Assembly: GCA_938012815.1 (NCBI GenBank)
Contig: CALLVV010000001.1
Location: 8,610 to 72,609 of the forward strand
Length of the DNA: 64,000 bases
Source of the DNA: an uncultured Propionibacteriaceae bacterium
GTDB lineage: Bacteria > Actinomycetota > Actinomycetes > Propionibacteriales > Propionibacteriaceae
Direction: 5' to 3'
Part shown: piece by piece, positions 47,940 through 57,131 of the stretch
How the letters are laid out: every line of letters starts with the position of its first letter
Position numbering within the stretch: the stretch's first letter is position 1
Program-made: the position numbers and the translations under genes
The notes under the pieces: generated by a model
The model's database searches: none
Told to the model about the DNA's origin: nothing
The model's input: the letters and a program-made list of their open reading frames with translations, nothing else

Positions 47940-48531
47940 GAGACGGCAACCTCAACCACAATCCAAGTTTTTCACTGCCGTCCACAAAACCCATGGCAGT
48001 CCACTACAGCCACAAACGTGCACTCCACGACCGCAGAACCCTCACCGCGCAGGAGAACAAGGCCCGGGCCGTCGTGGCCGGCGAGAAGACCGCCCGCAAC
48101 CCACGGTTCGTGACAACCAGCAAAGGCGCCGCTGTCCTCAACGAAGACGCGCTGACCCGAGCGAAACAACTGGTCGGGTTGAAAGGCTACGTCACCAACA
48201 TTCCCATAACCGCCATGCCAGGACAGGAAGTGATCGACGCCTACCACGACCTATGGAACATCGAACAATCATTCCGGATGTCCAAACACGACCTCAAAGC
48301 CAGACCAATCTTCCACCACCAAGCCGAAGCGATCGAAGCCCACCTCACCATCGTGTTCACCGCTCTCGCCATCACCCGCAGCTCCAAACCACCACCGGCA
48401 TCAGCATCAAACGACTGATTCGAACCCTACGACCCCTACGCCAAGTCACCATCCAAATCGCCGGTCAAGCCATCACCGCCCAACCCCACACAACCCCCAA
48501 CACCACACAACCCCCGACACCACAGCAATAA
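47940..48531 (+). pseudogene. IS1634-family transposase 3' remnant
   Basis: One frame gives HKRALHDRRTLTAQENKARA, LVGLKGYVTNIP, IDAYHDLWNIEQSFRMSKHD and ARPIFHHQAEAIEAHLTIVF, the C-terminal DDE half of IS1634-type transposases. A frameshift near 48380 leads into TTTGISIKRLIRTLRPLRQV in another frame, ending at 48531. The N-terminal half is missing and the piece abuts the IS3 remnant. Confidence 0.8.
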
Positions 48532-48592
48532 TCGAGAAAATCCTGGGTCACTAAACTGCGACAACTCAGGCCTGACGTGGCGAATGGTCAGC

Positions 48593-49816
48593 TCATTCTG
48601 GATTCTTTCGGGGTGTCAAGTGTGAAGTATCTGAATTGTGAATGGGGATGCGGGCTTCTACCACCCACTGATCGCCGCGAAGTCCGGATGAGTAGCTGCC
48701 GTTCACTGCGATGACTCTTTCGTGGAGAGAGGTCAATCCATATCCTTCCAGCCTCTGGTGAGCGACGATCTTGGGATGGGAATTTGTGATTTTGACCTGC
48801 ACCTCTGTCGCCTTGATGGCCAGAGTGATGGAGCAGGCCGCTCCTGCGTGCGCGTGTTTGACGATATTAGTGACTGATTCCTGTATCAGGCGCGCGCATG
48901 TATTTCTGAGCGAGAATGGAAGTGATTCTACCCGTGGGTCAGTGTTCATTGAGGTTATGGTAAAGCCCAATCCTCTTAGTGATTCTATATGCCGGTCAAT
49001 CTGTTCGTTTATGCTGGGGGTGCTGTTTATCTGTTCGGTGAAAGCTTTGGAATCCTTGGCCTCTCCTGTCCGTAGGACGTCTAGTAGTGCTCTTAACTCA
49101 GTGAGTGCTTCGCGGGCGGAGTCATCAATGATGCCTAAAACGTCCTGGAGTAGATCAGGGTCTCGGGATTTCCGGTGAGCCATGACGTTCATCGTGATGA
49201 CAGTTATGTGGTGAGCCACCACATCGTGAAGCTCCCGCGCCAGATGCTGACGTTCTTCGCGACGCACCTCTTCTTGGCGGGCTCTGACGGCAACCAGTTG
49301 TCGGCGCATCTTGACCGTCCTTACCACAAGGTACCGGAGAGCTAGGCCGATCAGACTGGCGCCGCAGAGCACCGAGATAGATCCCCACCAGAAAGCTATT
49401 GTGCTGCCGACTCCCCTGAGCTCCACGAGCCAAGTCGTCAAGATAAGCCATGCAAGGCTCAGGCCCCAGTGAATGACCATTACGTGATGTCGGGACAGTG
49501 TGCATACCAGCAGCATGATTACCGTCGCCGCTATCATGGGGAAGAAGGGAAGGTGGGTGGCAAACGTCGTTCCCATGGCCATTGCGCATAGGATGAGCGA
49601 TGCCCGTATTGAAATCAGACACAAGCCAATGGCTGCATACGATAAAATAAACTGGATTATGATCCAGAGATTTGCGGGCGTCCAAGGAGTGGAAGTGACG
49701 TCGCTAGCCAGTCCCACCAGAGCTGCTAGGAGTAGTCCTAGACGAAGCCACCATGGGATGAGGGAGGCGTAGTCTGACCCCTGCCGCTTCCAGGTTTTCT
49801 TGGGTATCCAGTCCAT
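48593..49816 (-). CDS. Sensor histidine kinase (HisKA_3/NarL type), probable LanK
   Basis: A 407-aa kinase. Five or six N-terminal membrane helices (about residues 20-165) lack a large extracellular domain, as in peptide-sensing kinases. The dimerisation/phospho-acceptor region has His197 in HLARELHDVVAHH. The ATPase domain has the N-box QESVTNIVKHAHA and a G-box in RLEGYGLTSLHERV. A 53-aa secreted-peptide gene ends 31 bases upstream, and the lantibiotic genes precede that. The response regulator partner is at 46507, beyond the IS debris. Confidence 0.9.
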   Translation of the reverse strand: MDWIPKKTWKRQGSDYASLIPWWLRLGLLLAALVGLASDVTSTPWTPANLWIIIQFILSYAAIGLCLISIRASLILCAMAMGTTFATHLPFFPMIAATVIMLLVCTLSRHHVMVIHWGLSLAWLILTTWLVELRGVGSTIAFWWGSISVLCGASLIGLALRYLVVRTVKMRRQLVAVRARQEEVRREERQHLARELHDVVAHHITVITMNVMAHRKSRDPDLLQDVLGIIDDSAREALTELRALLDVLRTGEAKDSKAFTEQINSTPSINEQIDRHIESLRGLGFTITSMNTDPRVESLPFSLRNTCARLIQESVTNIVKHAHAGAACSITLAIKATEVQVKITNSHPKIVAHQRLEGYGLTSLHERVIAVNGSYSSGLRGDQWVVEARIPIHNSDTSHLTPRKNPE

Positions 49817-49847
49817 TTTAGGGATGCGGGAACTCGCTGTAGCGTAC

Positions 49848-50009
49848 TCAGAGGCCGCAGAAGAGAGGGAAAATGTGGCACAGATACTCCGGGGAAGATG
49901 AGCTGGTGAGTTGTGTGACTTCGACTGTTTGAGGTATGTTGGAAGTCTCGGCCTGAGGTGCTAAAGCCAGTGTGGCTGCGGTAACCGCAATCAGTTTGCG
50001 AATGAACAT
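49848..50009 (-). CDS. 53-aa secreted peptide upstream of the sensor kinase
   Basis: ATG at 50009 is preceded by CAGGAGAGAAA, a strong ribosome site. Translation gives a Sec-type signal peptide (MFIRKLIAVTAATLALA) with an AxA cleavage site after residue 17. The mature part is Ser/Thr-rich, and the C-terminus SPEYLCHIFPLFCGL has Cys44 and Cys51 six residues apart. The stop is at 49848, 31 bases before the kinase ATG, in the same direction and probably the same transcript. It could be a pheromone sensed by the kinase, an immunity peptide, or a second bacteriocin. No homologue is recognised, so the function is inference from position; its reality as a gene is supported by the ribosome site and signal peptide. 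Confidence 0.65.
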   Translation of the reverse strand: MFIRKLIAVTAATLALAPQAETSNIPQTVEVTQLTSSSSPEYLCHIFPLFCGL

Positions 50010-50236
50010 TTTCTCTCCTGAAGAGTTGAGCTCGGATGAGCTGAGTGGCTGATGTTTCTACGAAATTGTTGGTTGATGCTTTCTTCCCGGGAATGTGCTG
50101 GAATCTGATTGGATAATAACGTGATACCTACCTTCCTTGCCGGTGATGCTGGTGCAGATGCCGGGAGATAGCTGATCCGGCGTGCCGCTGCCAGGAATCC
50201 AGTGCTATCTCAATGCTAGGGGAAACCGTGTGGGAA

Positions 50237-52546
50237 TCACAGTGGACCAGGGTCCTTGCGACTTTTGGCCTGCTGAGGGCGTCCTCGTTCAGGTTGCTCA
50301 ACCCTGGCGCTCGTCACACGTGGCGCAGCCACTGCCTGGCCGCAAGGCGCCCAGGAGCCAGGTAGGTCTATCGCGTAGCGCCGGGGTGGTTGCGGATGGG
50401 CCATCAACTCAGGAGCGTCGTCTACCGCCTGCTTGGCCCGTCGCGGCAGTGCATCGAGAGTCTTTCCGGCCAGCGGTGTGGGAGCCGTGACCGTCGCCGA
50501 CATGAACCTGCCTGAGGTGGGCATCACATCGAATGAGTCCCGGTCTGCCATGTTCCAAACTGTTTCGCAGTACTCCATGACTGTGGGGTCGTGGCTCACC
50601 ATGACCATGGTGACGTCTCGGTAACGCTCTCCGCGGATCACATGCTTGTAGATGTGGCGACGGTTGTCCTCATCGAGACTACTGACGGCTTCATCGAGGA
50701 ACAGGAATTGCCGTCCTCGCACCAGTGCGCGAGCCAGCAGGAGCCGTTGTGCCTGTCCAGTTGAGAAATTACGGCCACCCGCCTGGACACGTGAATCCAG
50801 CTTGGCCGGAAGGCGGTTCACGGTTTGATCTAGGTTGACATCCGCCAAGATGTCTAACAGGTCTGCATCGTTGACATCATGGTCGTACCCCAACATCAGG
50901 TTTTCGCGTATGGTTCCCTCCACCAAGGTCATCTTGGGAAAGACCACGCCGGTAGTTTCCCGGAAATGGGCATCGCCCACCTTCAGGGTGCCAGAGAAGT
51001 CATTGAGCCCCAGCAGTACGAACAGCAGGGTGGATTTTCCGGCTCCTGATGGCCCAAATACGGCAATTTTCTCGCCAGGCGCGGCCTGGAGGTCGATCCC
51101 GTTGCATACCAAAGCGCTTCCCGGGTAGCCGAAGGCGAGTGACCTGGCCTCGATCCTCCCGGGCTCATCCGCGGGTATCAATTCCCCGAAGCAGGGTGAG
51201 GCATGGAAGAGATCGGCTTGCTTGTCCTGGTAAACAGCGACGTTGGCGATCTGCTGCACCACGCCTTGAGCTTCGGATACCGCGCCGGTGAATAACGCCA
51301 TGCCCGTCTGGAATAGGATGATGTCGGCGATACTGGCTTGCCCTCTGCCGACCAGCCAGAGGCCTGTGGCCACGATGAGTACCAGCATGCTGGTGGTGTA
51401 ACCGGTCTGTACGCCTGCTGTCAGGGTGCTCCACCGGATGACACGGTTGTACTCCATATTGACTCGTTGGTTCATTGAAATCCAGCGTCGCAGGTGATGC
51501 TCCTCGGTGCCAGTCGCCTTCACAGCGTCGATGTTCGTCAGGGTCGCTTGGGTCTCCCCGCTCATCTGCACCTGTGCCTGCACCTGGGTCTGGCTGGCTT
51601 CCATCTGCCGGCGTGTTAGGAACAGGCTCACCAGGAAATAGAGGGTAGAGCCAGCCACCAGCAGGCTGGCCAGAGGTGGGGACACCAAGACTAGGTAGGT
51701 CAGTGTGAGAAGCAGTGAAAGGACCGAGAGCACCGACGGAAGGATCGTCATGACCAAGGCGTTTTTGAGGATGAATCTCAAGCCGATCTTCTCGGTGATT
51801 GCTCCGACCGACTGGGTGGTGAAGTAAGACAAACGTTGTGCGAACACTCCAGAGAAGAGCCGTTTGGTGTACGTGCTTTCGAAGTGGTTGGAGCCGCGTT
51901 GCAGTCCAAGGGAGCGGATGGTGAATGAGGCGGCTGTCAGTGTTGCTGTCAGCGCTAGGCTTCCGAGAACCAGGATGGGTGTCGGAGGACCTAGGTGGAC
52001 TAGCTGCCGGGTTCCGGCAGTGACACCCAGTGTCACGAGTTGCGCCAGAATGATGCTCAGGGTTAGTAGGGCACCGGCGCTTGCAGGGAACAGCGCACGC
52101 AAGGGTTGATGAAGTGATGACGCTGAATGGTGTCGTTTGAAGTCATCGGAGGGTTTCAAGAACACCAGAGCATTGGTGAACATAACCCAGAAATCCTGGT
52201 ACGTTATCCGCAGACGTCCCAGAGCAGGATCGATCACGCTGACATACCGACGTCCGAACTTTTCGATGACTACGAAATGATGCCCCTCCCAATGGGCGAT
52301 CACGGGGGTGGCGAGTCTGCGCAGGCTGTCATCGGAAACCTGGTTCCGGTCTACCTTGCGGGCGCTCATCGTCAACCCGTATTCGGAATTGAGAAGGCGT
52401 AAGAATCCGACGCTCAAGCCGTCAGGGGGTAGGGGTTTCCAGTCACGCAGTTCCCCGGGCGAAACCCGCGAGCCCATGCTGCTGAGAACCATCGAGTAGC
52501 AAGCCAACAGACAGTCCTGCTCGCTCTGTTGCAGCACAATCCTCAT
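50237..52546 (-). CDS. lanT: Lantibiotic ABC transporter with C39 leader peptidase (LanT)
   Basis: A 769-aa protein. The N-terminal peptidase C39 domain has Cys12 in QQSEQDCLLACYS, His90 in WEGHHFVVIEKF and Asp106 in SVIDPALG, the Cys-His-Asp triad that cuts double-Gly-type leaders. A membrane domain follows, then an ABC ATPase with GPSGAGKSTL, FSTGQAQRLLLARALV and FLFLDEAVSSLDE. It would cleave and export the peptide at 58243. It overlaps the lanM stop by four bases. A ~90-residue Pro/Arg/Ala-rich C-terminal tail beyond the ATPase domain is unusual. Confidence 0.93.
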   Translation of the reverse strand: MRIVLQQSEQDCLLACYSMVLSSMGSRVSPGELRDWKPLPPDGLSVGFLRLLNSEYGLTMSARKVDRNQVSDDSLRRLATPVIAHWEGHHFVVIEKFGRRYVSVIDPALGRLRITYQDFWVMFTNALVFLKPSDDFKRHHSASSLHQPLRALFPASAGALLTLSIILAQLVTLGVTAGTRQLVHLGPPTPILVLGSLALTATLTAASFTIRSLGLQRGSNHFESTYTKRLFSGVFAQRLSYFTTQSVGAITEKIGLRFILKNALVMTILPSVLSVLSLLLTLTYLVLVSPPLASLLVAGSTLYFLVSLFLTRRQMEASQTQVQAQVQMSGETQATLTNIDAVKATGTEEHHLRRWISMNQRVNMEYNRVIRWSTLTAGVQTGYTTSMLVLIVATGLWLVGRGQASIADIILFQTGMALFTGAVSEAQGVVQQIANVAVYQDKQADLFHASPCFGELIPADEPGRIEARSLAFGYPGSALVCNGIDLQAAPGEKIAVFGPSGAGKSTLLFVLLGLNDFSGTLKVGDAHFRETTGVVFPKMTLVEGTIRENLMLGYDHDVNDADLLDILADVNLDQTVNRLPAKLDSRVQAGGRNFSTGQAQRLLLARALVRGRQFLFLDEAVSSLDEDNRRHIYKHVIRGERYRDVTMVMVSHDPTVMEYCETVWNMADRDSFDVMPTSGRFMSATVTAPTPLAGKTLDALPRRAKQAVDDAPELMAHPQPPRRYAIDLPGSWAPCGQAVAAPRVTSARVEQPERGRPQQAKSRKDPGPL

Positions 52547-55314
52547 GCCGTGCCTCCAATTGGAATTGGTCCCATGGTGGGTAGCAGCGGCCCGAGACCC
52601 TCATGCGGACTGCGGATGAAACTGCGTGCGAGGATTAGACCGCCCGGCCCGGTCATGATGCCGAAGTCACGCACGTCGTGCTTGCCCCACGTGCGGGGAG
52701 AGCGAGAAAGTGTGGCGCCGGCGCGGGTGACGAGGTCGTCAGCCACCTTGCGCCAGTCCTGCCGGTCGCGCAGTCGCCCTGCGGCGTCGAGCACCATGGC
52801 ACCGCCCGCGATGCCGTGACACAGGCTGGGGGATCCACAATCATGCAGGGCACGCATGAGAATCCCAGAAGCCTCGTCGAGCTCACTGTGGATCTGGGCG
52901 ATCTCGCTGGCTGAGACTACCCTCTCGAGGAAAGCACTGCCATGAATGGTCTGCAGCCAGACGATGCGTGCCAGAGCAATCCCGGCCAGGCCATGACACC
53001 AGTTCGTTGAGTATGTCGTCTCCGGGTAGCGTGCATCGTCCCAGCCCTCATCAAGTTTGAAGGTATTCTCAAACTCCCAGGCGCCACGCCAGCCATCGAC
53101 CATTTCCGGGTCTTCTGCCAGACCGGCCGCAATGAGCAGCGCGGTGCCCACACCTCCGGAATCGTGCGCGAAACTGGCATTCCGGCTCCAGGGGAAGGCC
53201 TCCTTCGAGTCCCATCCGCAGGAGGTCATCGCCAACAGCTGATGGCCGAGGTGACGACAGACTGCTCGAGCGTGCTGGCTTGGCTGATTCCGCAGGGCGA
53301 CGATGTGCCCTGCCGGCCCCTCAAGCAGATCCAGTGAACGCGAGGAATCGGCCTCGCACAAGGTGCTGAGGAGTTTTTCGAAGTAGGGCCGCAGCCAGGG
53401 GGCAGCAAGGTTGAAAGCTAAACTCAGCCGTCCTGCCGCAGCGAGTTGGCTCGCTGGGCCGTGATAATAGGCTTGGGTTGCTTCGGTGAGAGACGATTCG
53501 ATTTCAAGCCGTAGAGTGTTGAGCAGCGACTCGGCCAGCTGGTGCCAGGTTTCCCCTGGAGGACAAGTGATGGCCAGGAGTTCCGCCACCCCAGAGACAC
53601 CCCGGTATAGCCCACCGGTCAAGGGCTGGATCAACAGTTGGCCCGCCTCGTCAATGGTCAAGGTAGGCCAGTTAACGCTGCCGTCCCGGCCAACGACGGC
53701 TTGGGCGCGTAGGGCGTCGAAGTAGCAGGTCGCGAAATTTTCGAATGAGCCCTCCCCGAGCTGGGTAAGTCCACCGTGCAAGGGGAGCGCAACCTGCTCC
53801 ATGTCTTGGAGAGCTAACCGGATGAGCGAGACCTGATACTCGATATCCGTCTCCGTGAGCGAGGTGATCTTTGCGATAGTCCGGGTAGCCGGGGCGACTC
53901 TGAGCTGACCCACGTCCTTACCCCAGGGGTCCCGAATCGCCGTGGAATCTGCGGTGGTCCAGAAGTGAGGCACCGCCCATTGGCGCAGTTGAGCTTCCTC
54001 CGAAGCCACTAGAGGCTCGGCAAGCCCAGAAGCGGTTCGGCGCAGCACGTCGAAAAGCGCCTCGGGGGAGGTGGTGCGTCCCACCCGGGACAGACCGGCC
54101 AACAGCGCTGAGTAATGATTGGTCATGCGAGCCAGCACTCGCACGTGCAAGTTGGGTGAGCGCTTCCGGATGAAAGCAGCTAGTTCATCGCGATATTTCA
54201 GTGCGATGTGCAGGGTCGTGGTGAAACCTTCGACGATGTCATCAACGTACCCTGCTGCCGGTACCGGGATGCCGCTCAGCTTGGGACGGTTCGTATCAGG
54301 AGTGAACTCTAAGCTGGCGCGCACGTAGCGCATATCGGAACGACCTTGCCGGTCGAGAATCCGCCGGAGCGCCCGGAGAGTACCGGCCGCGAAACCGCTG
54401 ATGTCGCCACCCAGTTCCTTCACGGTGGTGCCGAGCGGCAGGAGACCCGGGGATGCAGCGGAGGAAGCCGTCTGTTTCAGAACAGCTTCAGTGGCATCGG
54501 GAAGACCATCCGGGGTGCGAGGCAACACACTCATGATCGTCTCTACATCCACTGGAACCGGCTGGGCTGCCGTGGCGACGATGTTCTCGTGATGTAGGTC
54601 GGTGAGATTTACCAGATAGGCAAGCCCGAGCAGCTGGCCGGCGCGACGGTAATAGTAAATAGCAGCGTCACGGTGGGGGAGGGGCTCTGGCCGTACAGGG
54701 GCTACCCACGCGTGATCACCGCGGTCGATGACCTCCGGAAAATGGAGAGCTAGCCACGGGCGATACCCGGCTCGTTCAGACATCCACCTGTCAAGAGCAG
54801 CAAGGAAGAGCTCATTCCCACCAGGACGCGGCTTGTGGTAGACCACACCTGCTGAAGTGACCACCTCACACACAACCCCTTGAGGGTGGACGTCACCGAG
54901 CGGTTTGATGGCCTTGACAGTGGGACACCCATCTGTGTGAAGAAGCCTTGAGATGGCTGGCATATCTTCAGTGACATGGCGCAAGATCACCCTCAGTGAT
55001 TCACTTAGGTGGGCGCTGATCTCGACCCAGCGTGCCCAGTGCTCCGGGAAACGCTCCTGCAATGCGCTCAGAGCCCCGGGTATGTCTTCCGCAAACCGCA
55101 GGTATTGTTCTTCAGGAGTCTTTCCAGCGAGATTTCCCTGCAGACGGCGTTCATTCATAAGGTAGACCAGCGGGGTTTCCAGCGCATGAAAAGCATATCC
55201 TCTCAGTGTTTCCTCGGGAACCAGCGGGTGGAGCGTCTGGTCGAAGACGGTGCCAAGCGCTGAATCAATGATCCCAAGAAAGGGTATGGCCGGTGTAGAA
55301 TGAGTTGCCGTCAT
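52543..55314 (-). CDS. lanM: Class II lanthipeptide synthetase (LanM)
   Basis: A 923-aa bifunctional enzyme. The N-terminal dehydratase (DUF4135) half contains KPLGDVHPQGVVCEVVT, YHKPRPGGNELF and DLHHENIVA with PVDVETIMSV. It phosphorylates and eliminates Ser/Thr. The C-terminal LanC-like cyclase has zinc ligands Cys773 (NWCHGLAGI) and Cys832-His833 (SLCHGIAGG). TTGAGGAGAG precedes the ATG. It modifies the precursor at 58243-58398. Length is somewhat below the usual ~1000 aa but both active sites appear complete. The 252-base gap upstream holds no gene. Confidence 0.95.
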   Translation of the reverse strand: MTATHSTPAIPFLGIIDSALGTVFDQTLHPLVPEETLRGYAFHALETPLVYLMNERRLQGNLAGKTPEEQYLRFAEDIPGALSALQERFPEHWARWVEISAHLSESLRVILRHVTEDMPAISRLLHTDGCPTVKAIKPLGDVHPQGVVCEVVTSAGVVYHKPRPGGNELFLAALDRWMSERAGYRPWLALHFPEVIDRGDHAWVAPVRPEPLPHRDAAIYYYRRAGQLLGLAYLVNLTDLHHENIVATAAQPVPVDVETIMSVLPRTPDGLPDATEAVLKQTASSAASPGLLPLGTTVKELGGDISGFAAGTLRALRRILDRQGRSDMRYVRASLEFTPDTNRPKLSGIPVPAAGYVDDIVEGFTTTLHIALKYRDELAAFIRKRSPNLHVRVLARMTNHYSALLAGLSRVGRTTSPEALFDVLRRTASGLAEPLVASEEAQLRQWAVPHFWTTADSTAIRDPWGKDVGQLRVAPATRTIAKITSLTETDIEYQVSLIRLALQDMEQVALPLHGGLTQLGEGSFENFATCYFDALRAQAVVGRDGSVNWPTLTIDEAGQLLIQPLTGGLYRGVSGVAELLAITCPPGETWHQLAESLLNTLRLEIESSLTEATQAYYHGPASQLAAAGRLSLAFNLAAPWLRPYFEKLLSTLCEADSSRSLDLLEGPAGHIVALRNQPSQHARAVCRHLGHQLLAMTSCGWDSKEAFPWSRNASFAHDSGGVGTALLIAAGLAEDPEMVDGWRGAWEFENTFKLDEGWDDARYPETTYSTNWCHGLAGIALARIVWLQTIHGSAFLERVVSASEIAQIHSELDEASGILMRALHDCGSPSLCHGIAGGAMVLDAAGRLRDRQDWRKVADDLVTRAGATLSRSPRTWGKHDVRDFGIMTGPGGLILARSFIRSPHEGLGPLLPTMGPIPIGGTA

Positions 55315-55566
55315 GGGTGGCTCTCCTCAAGAAGAGTTGTGTAATCTGGTTGTAATCGACTTATTCCGGGCTCTCGAAGCCGTGAGTTGCGCCAGGATTA
55401 ACCAGGGCCAGTTGTGTTTGGTACGACTTCATCTAAGAGCCGGGAAAGATATACTGTGGTCTTGGTCAGAGGCTGGTCCGGGCCTTCGATGCGGTCCTGC
55501 ATACAGGATGGTAATTATGTGTAGGTGTTCAACGGTAAGCGGCCGCCTGCATAATGGCCAAGGGCT

Positions 55567-56361
55567 TCACCATTCTCGATGCTTGATCGTCAGGCACATC
55601 AGACCGGTGCTGATGGCCACCCATACCAGAGACACTGCGGCTGTGCCGATGATGGCGATAGGTGAGGCCAACTCGGAAAAGTCTTGGCCGACCAAGCCCT
55701 GGGCGATGAGGCCATAGGGATAAACGGTGGTGATTGCCGGGAACAGAACAGACATTCCCATGCCGAGTATCACGGCCGCGACGCCAACGGTGGCGATGAC
55801 CGCGAACGACCGGAAGTATGTGCCAATTAGCAGGGTGACAGAGCTGAGAGCCCATGCCCCGAGCGCCCCGCAACCAGCACGTAGGATGTAGGGGGGCAGT
55901 TCACTGGGGTCGAACCCGAGGGCCAGGCCGCTCACGATGGTGGCGACGGTGTAGATGACGAGACCAAACACCGCGATTTCGAGAGCCGCCAGTTGCTTGC
56001 CGAACACAGCTGGCACAGCGCGGTTTAGCGAGGCTAGGCGTTGCCAGCCTCGTGTCTGGTACTCAAGTCCCGCGGCTTGACTGATGATCACGACGTAGAG
56101 GAGGGGCAGGAAAATCTTGGTGACAAGGACAGCGCCCTCTCCCCAGATCGCGAGCCAGGTAATGTTCTGCTCAACGAACGTTGCCTGATGATTTTGGTAG
56201 TTTGACACGCCGAGGAGCTGGGCGAAAGATCCAAGCCCCACAGCTCCAACAAAGAACCAGAAGCGACGGATTTTGAGTCGTTCATTCCGCCAAACCGTCA
56301 AGAGGTTGATCTGGTTGCGTCTTGCAGGAGGCCGAATTGTATTCATAGTGGCAGTGGTCAT
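55567..56361 (-). CDS. lanG: Lantibiotic immunity ABC transporter permease (LanG-like)
   Basis: A protein of about 264 aa from ATG 56361 (MTTATMNTIRPPARR), which overlaps the preceding permease stop by four bases. Six membrane helices are of the ABC-2 type found in LanE/LanG subunits (RFWFFVGAVGLGSFAQLLG, VTKIFLPLLYVVIISQAAG). With the genes at 56358 and 57128 it should form a LanFEG self-immunity exporter. The E versus G label is arbitrary. Confidence 0.85.
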   Translation of the reverse strand: MTTATMNTIRPPARRNQINLLTVWRNERLKIRRFWFFVGAVGLGSFAQLLGVSNYQNHQATFVEQNITWLAIWGEGAVLVTKIFLPLLYVVIISQAAGLEYQTRGWQRLASLNRAVPAVFGKQLAALEIAVFGLVIYTVATIVSGLALGFDPSELPPYILRAGCGALGAWALSSVTLLIGTYFRSFAVIATVGVAAVILGMGMSVLFPAITTVYPYGLIAQGLVGQDFSELASPIAIIGTAAVSLVWVAISTGLMCLTIKHREW

Positions 56362-57131
56362 GATTTCTTCTCCAAGTGTGCCGTGAACCAGGCTGCGATA
56401 GCTGTCCAAATGATGGCAACGATGAGCGCGATACCTGCTAAGAGGCCGGGGTTCCTTACCAAGAGAAAATCAGAATTGCCTTCGAATTGGCGTGCTTCCG
56501 GCAGATACGGCGTGGCTGCGGTGGTTAGTCCCCAAGGTAGTGCCCAGGCGAGTGCGGGGATATTCAAAAAGGGTGTGAACGTGGCCACCAACGATCCCGC
56601 TATACCCACAACAACACCGGCCGAGGGTTGATCAAATATACTAGCCAAAGCCAACTGGACTGCACTGACCGCGAGTGTAGCTGCCAGCGTCAGGGCGACG
56701 ACAGGCCAGCAGGACGCGCCGTATGAAGGAGCGCCCCTTAGGCCGGCATGCGCCCCCACCGTGATCCCGACGAGCAGCATGCTGAAGTTCACAAAGCCGG
56801 CGAGAATCGTCAGCAGCGTCAGCTTGATCAAGAACTGTTGAAGAGGCGATTGCCCGAGTGCCCGATAGAACTGGCCCATGCGTTCCTCTTGATCCACGCC
56901 AGCCACCCGCCCGGCGAGTATCGCGACGGCTGGTCCCATGAGTAGCGTGATGAGGCCGATAAAATTGTAGAGGGCCATTGTCAGTGTGGTTTGCGGACCG
57001 GGGACAGCGCGGGCCGACCCGATGATGACCAGAATCGCCAGCCAGAGAGATAGGAAGCCGGCCAGGCCTAGGACCACATATGACAGGCGGCTGTTCTGGT
57101 ACTTGCGGATCTCCAGGGTGAAGGCGGTCAT
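56358..57131 (-). CDS. lanE: Lantibiotic immunity ABC transporter permease (LanE-like)
   Basis: A 257-aa ABC-2 type permease with six helices (LSYVVLGLAGFLSLWLAILV, LGQSPLQQFLIKLTLLTIL). MTAFTLEIRKYQNSRLSYVV is the usual cytoplasmic N-terminus of LanE/G proteins. Both ends overlap neighbours by four bases, which gives strict coupling in the FEG unit. Confidence 0.87.
   Translation of the reverse strand: MTAFTLEIRKYQNSRLSYVVLGLAGFLSLWLAILVIIGSARAVPGPQTTLTMALYNFIGLITLLMGPAVAILAGRVAGVDQEERMGQFYRALGQSPLQQFLIKLTLLTILAGFVNFSMLLVGITVGAHAGLRGAPSYGASCWPVVALTLAATLAVSAVQLALASIFDQPSAGVVVGIAGSLVATFTPFLNIPALAWALPWGLTTAATPYLPEARQFEGNSDFLLVRNPGLLAGIALIVAIIWTAIAAWFTAHLEKKS

Noticed and set aside
55315..55566. 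Possible immunity ORF between lanG and lanM
   Set aside because: No minus-strand start with a ribosome site other than that of lanM itself; the plus-strand frame is not protein-like.
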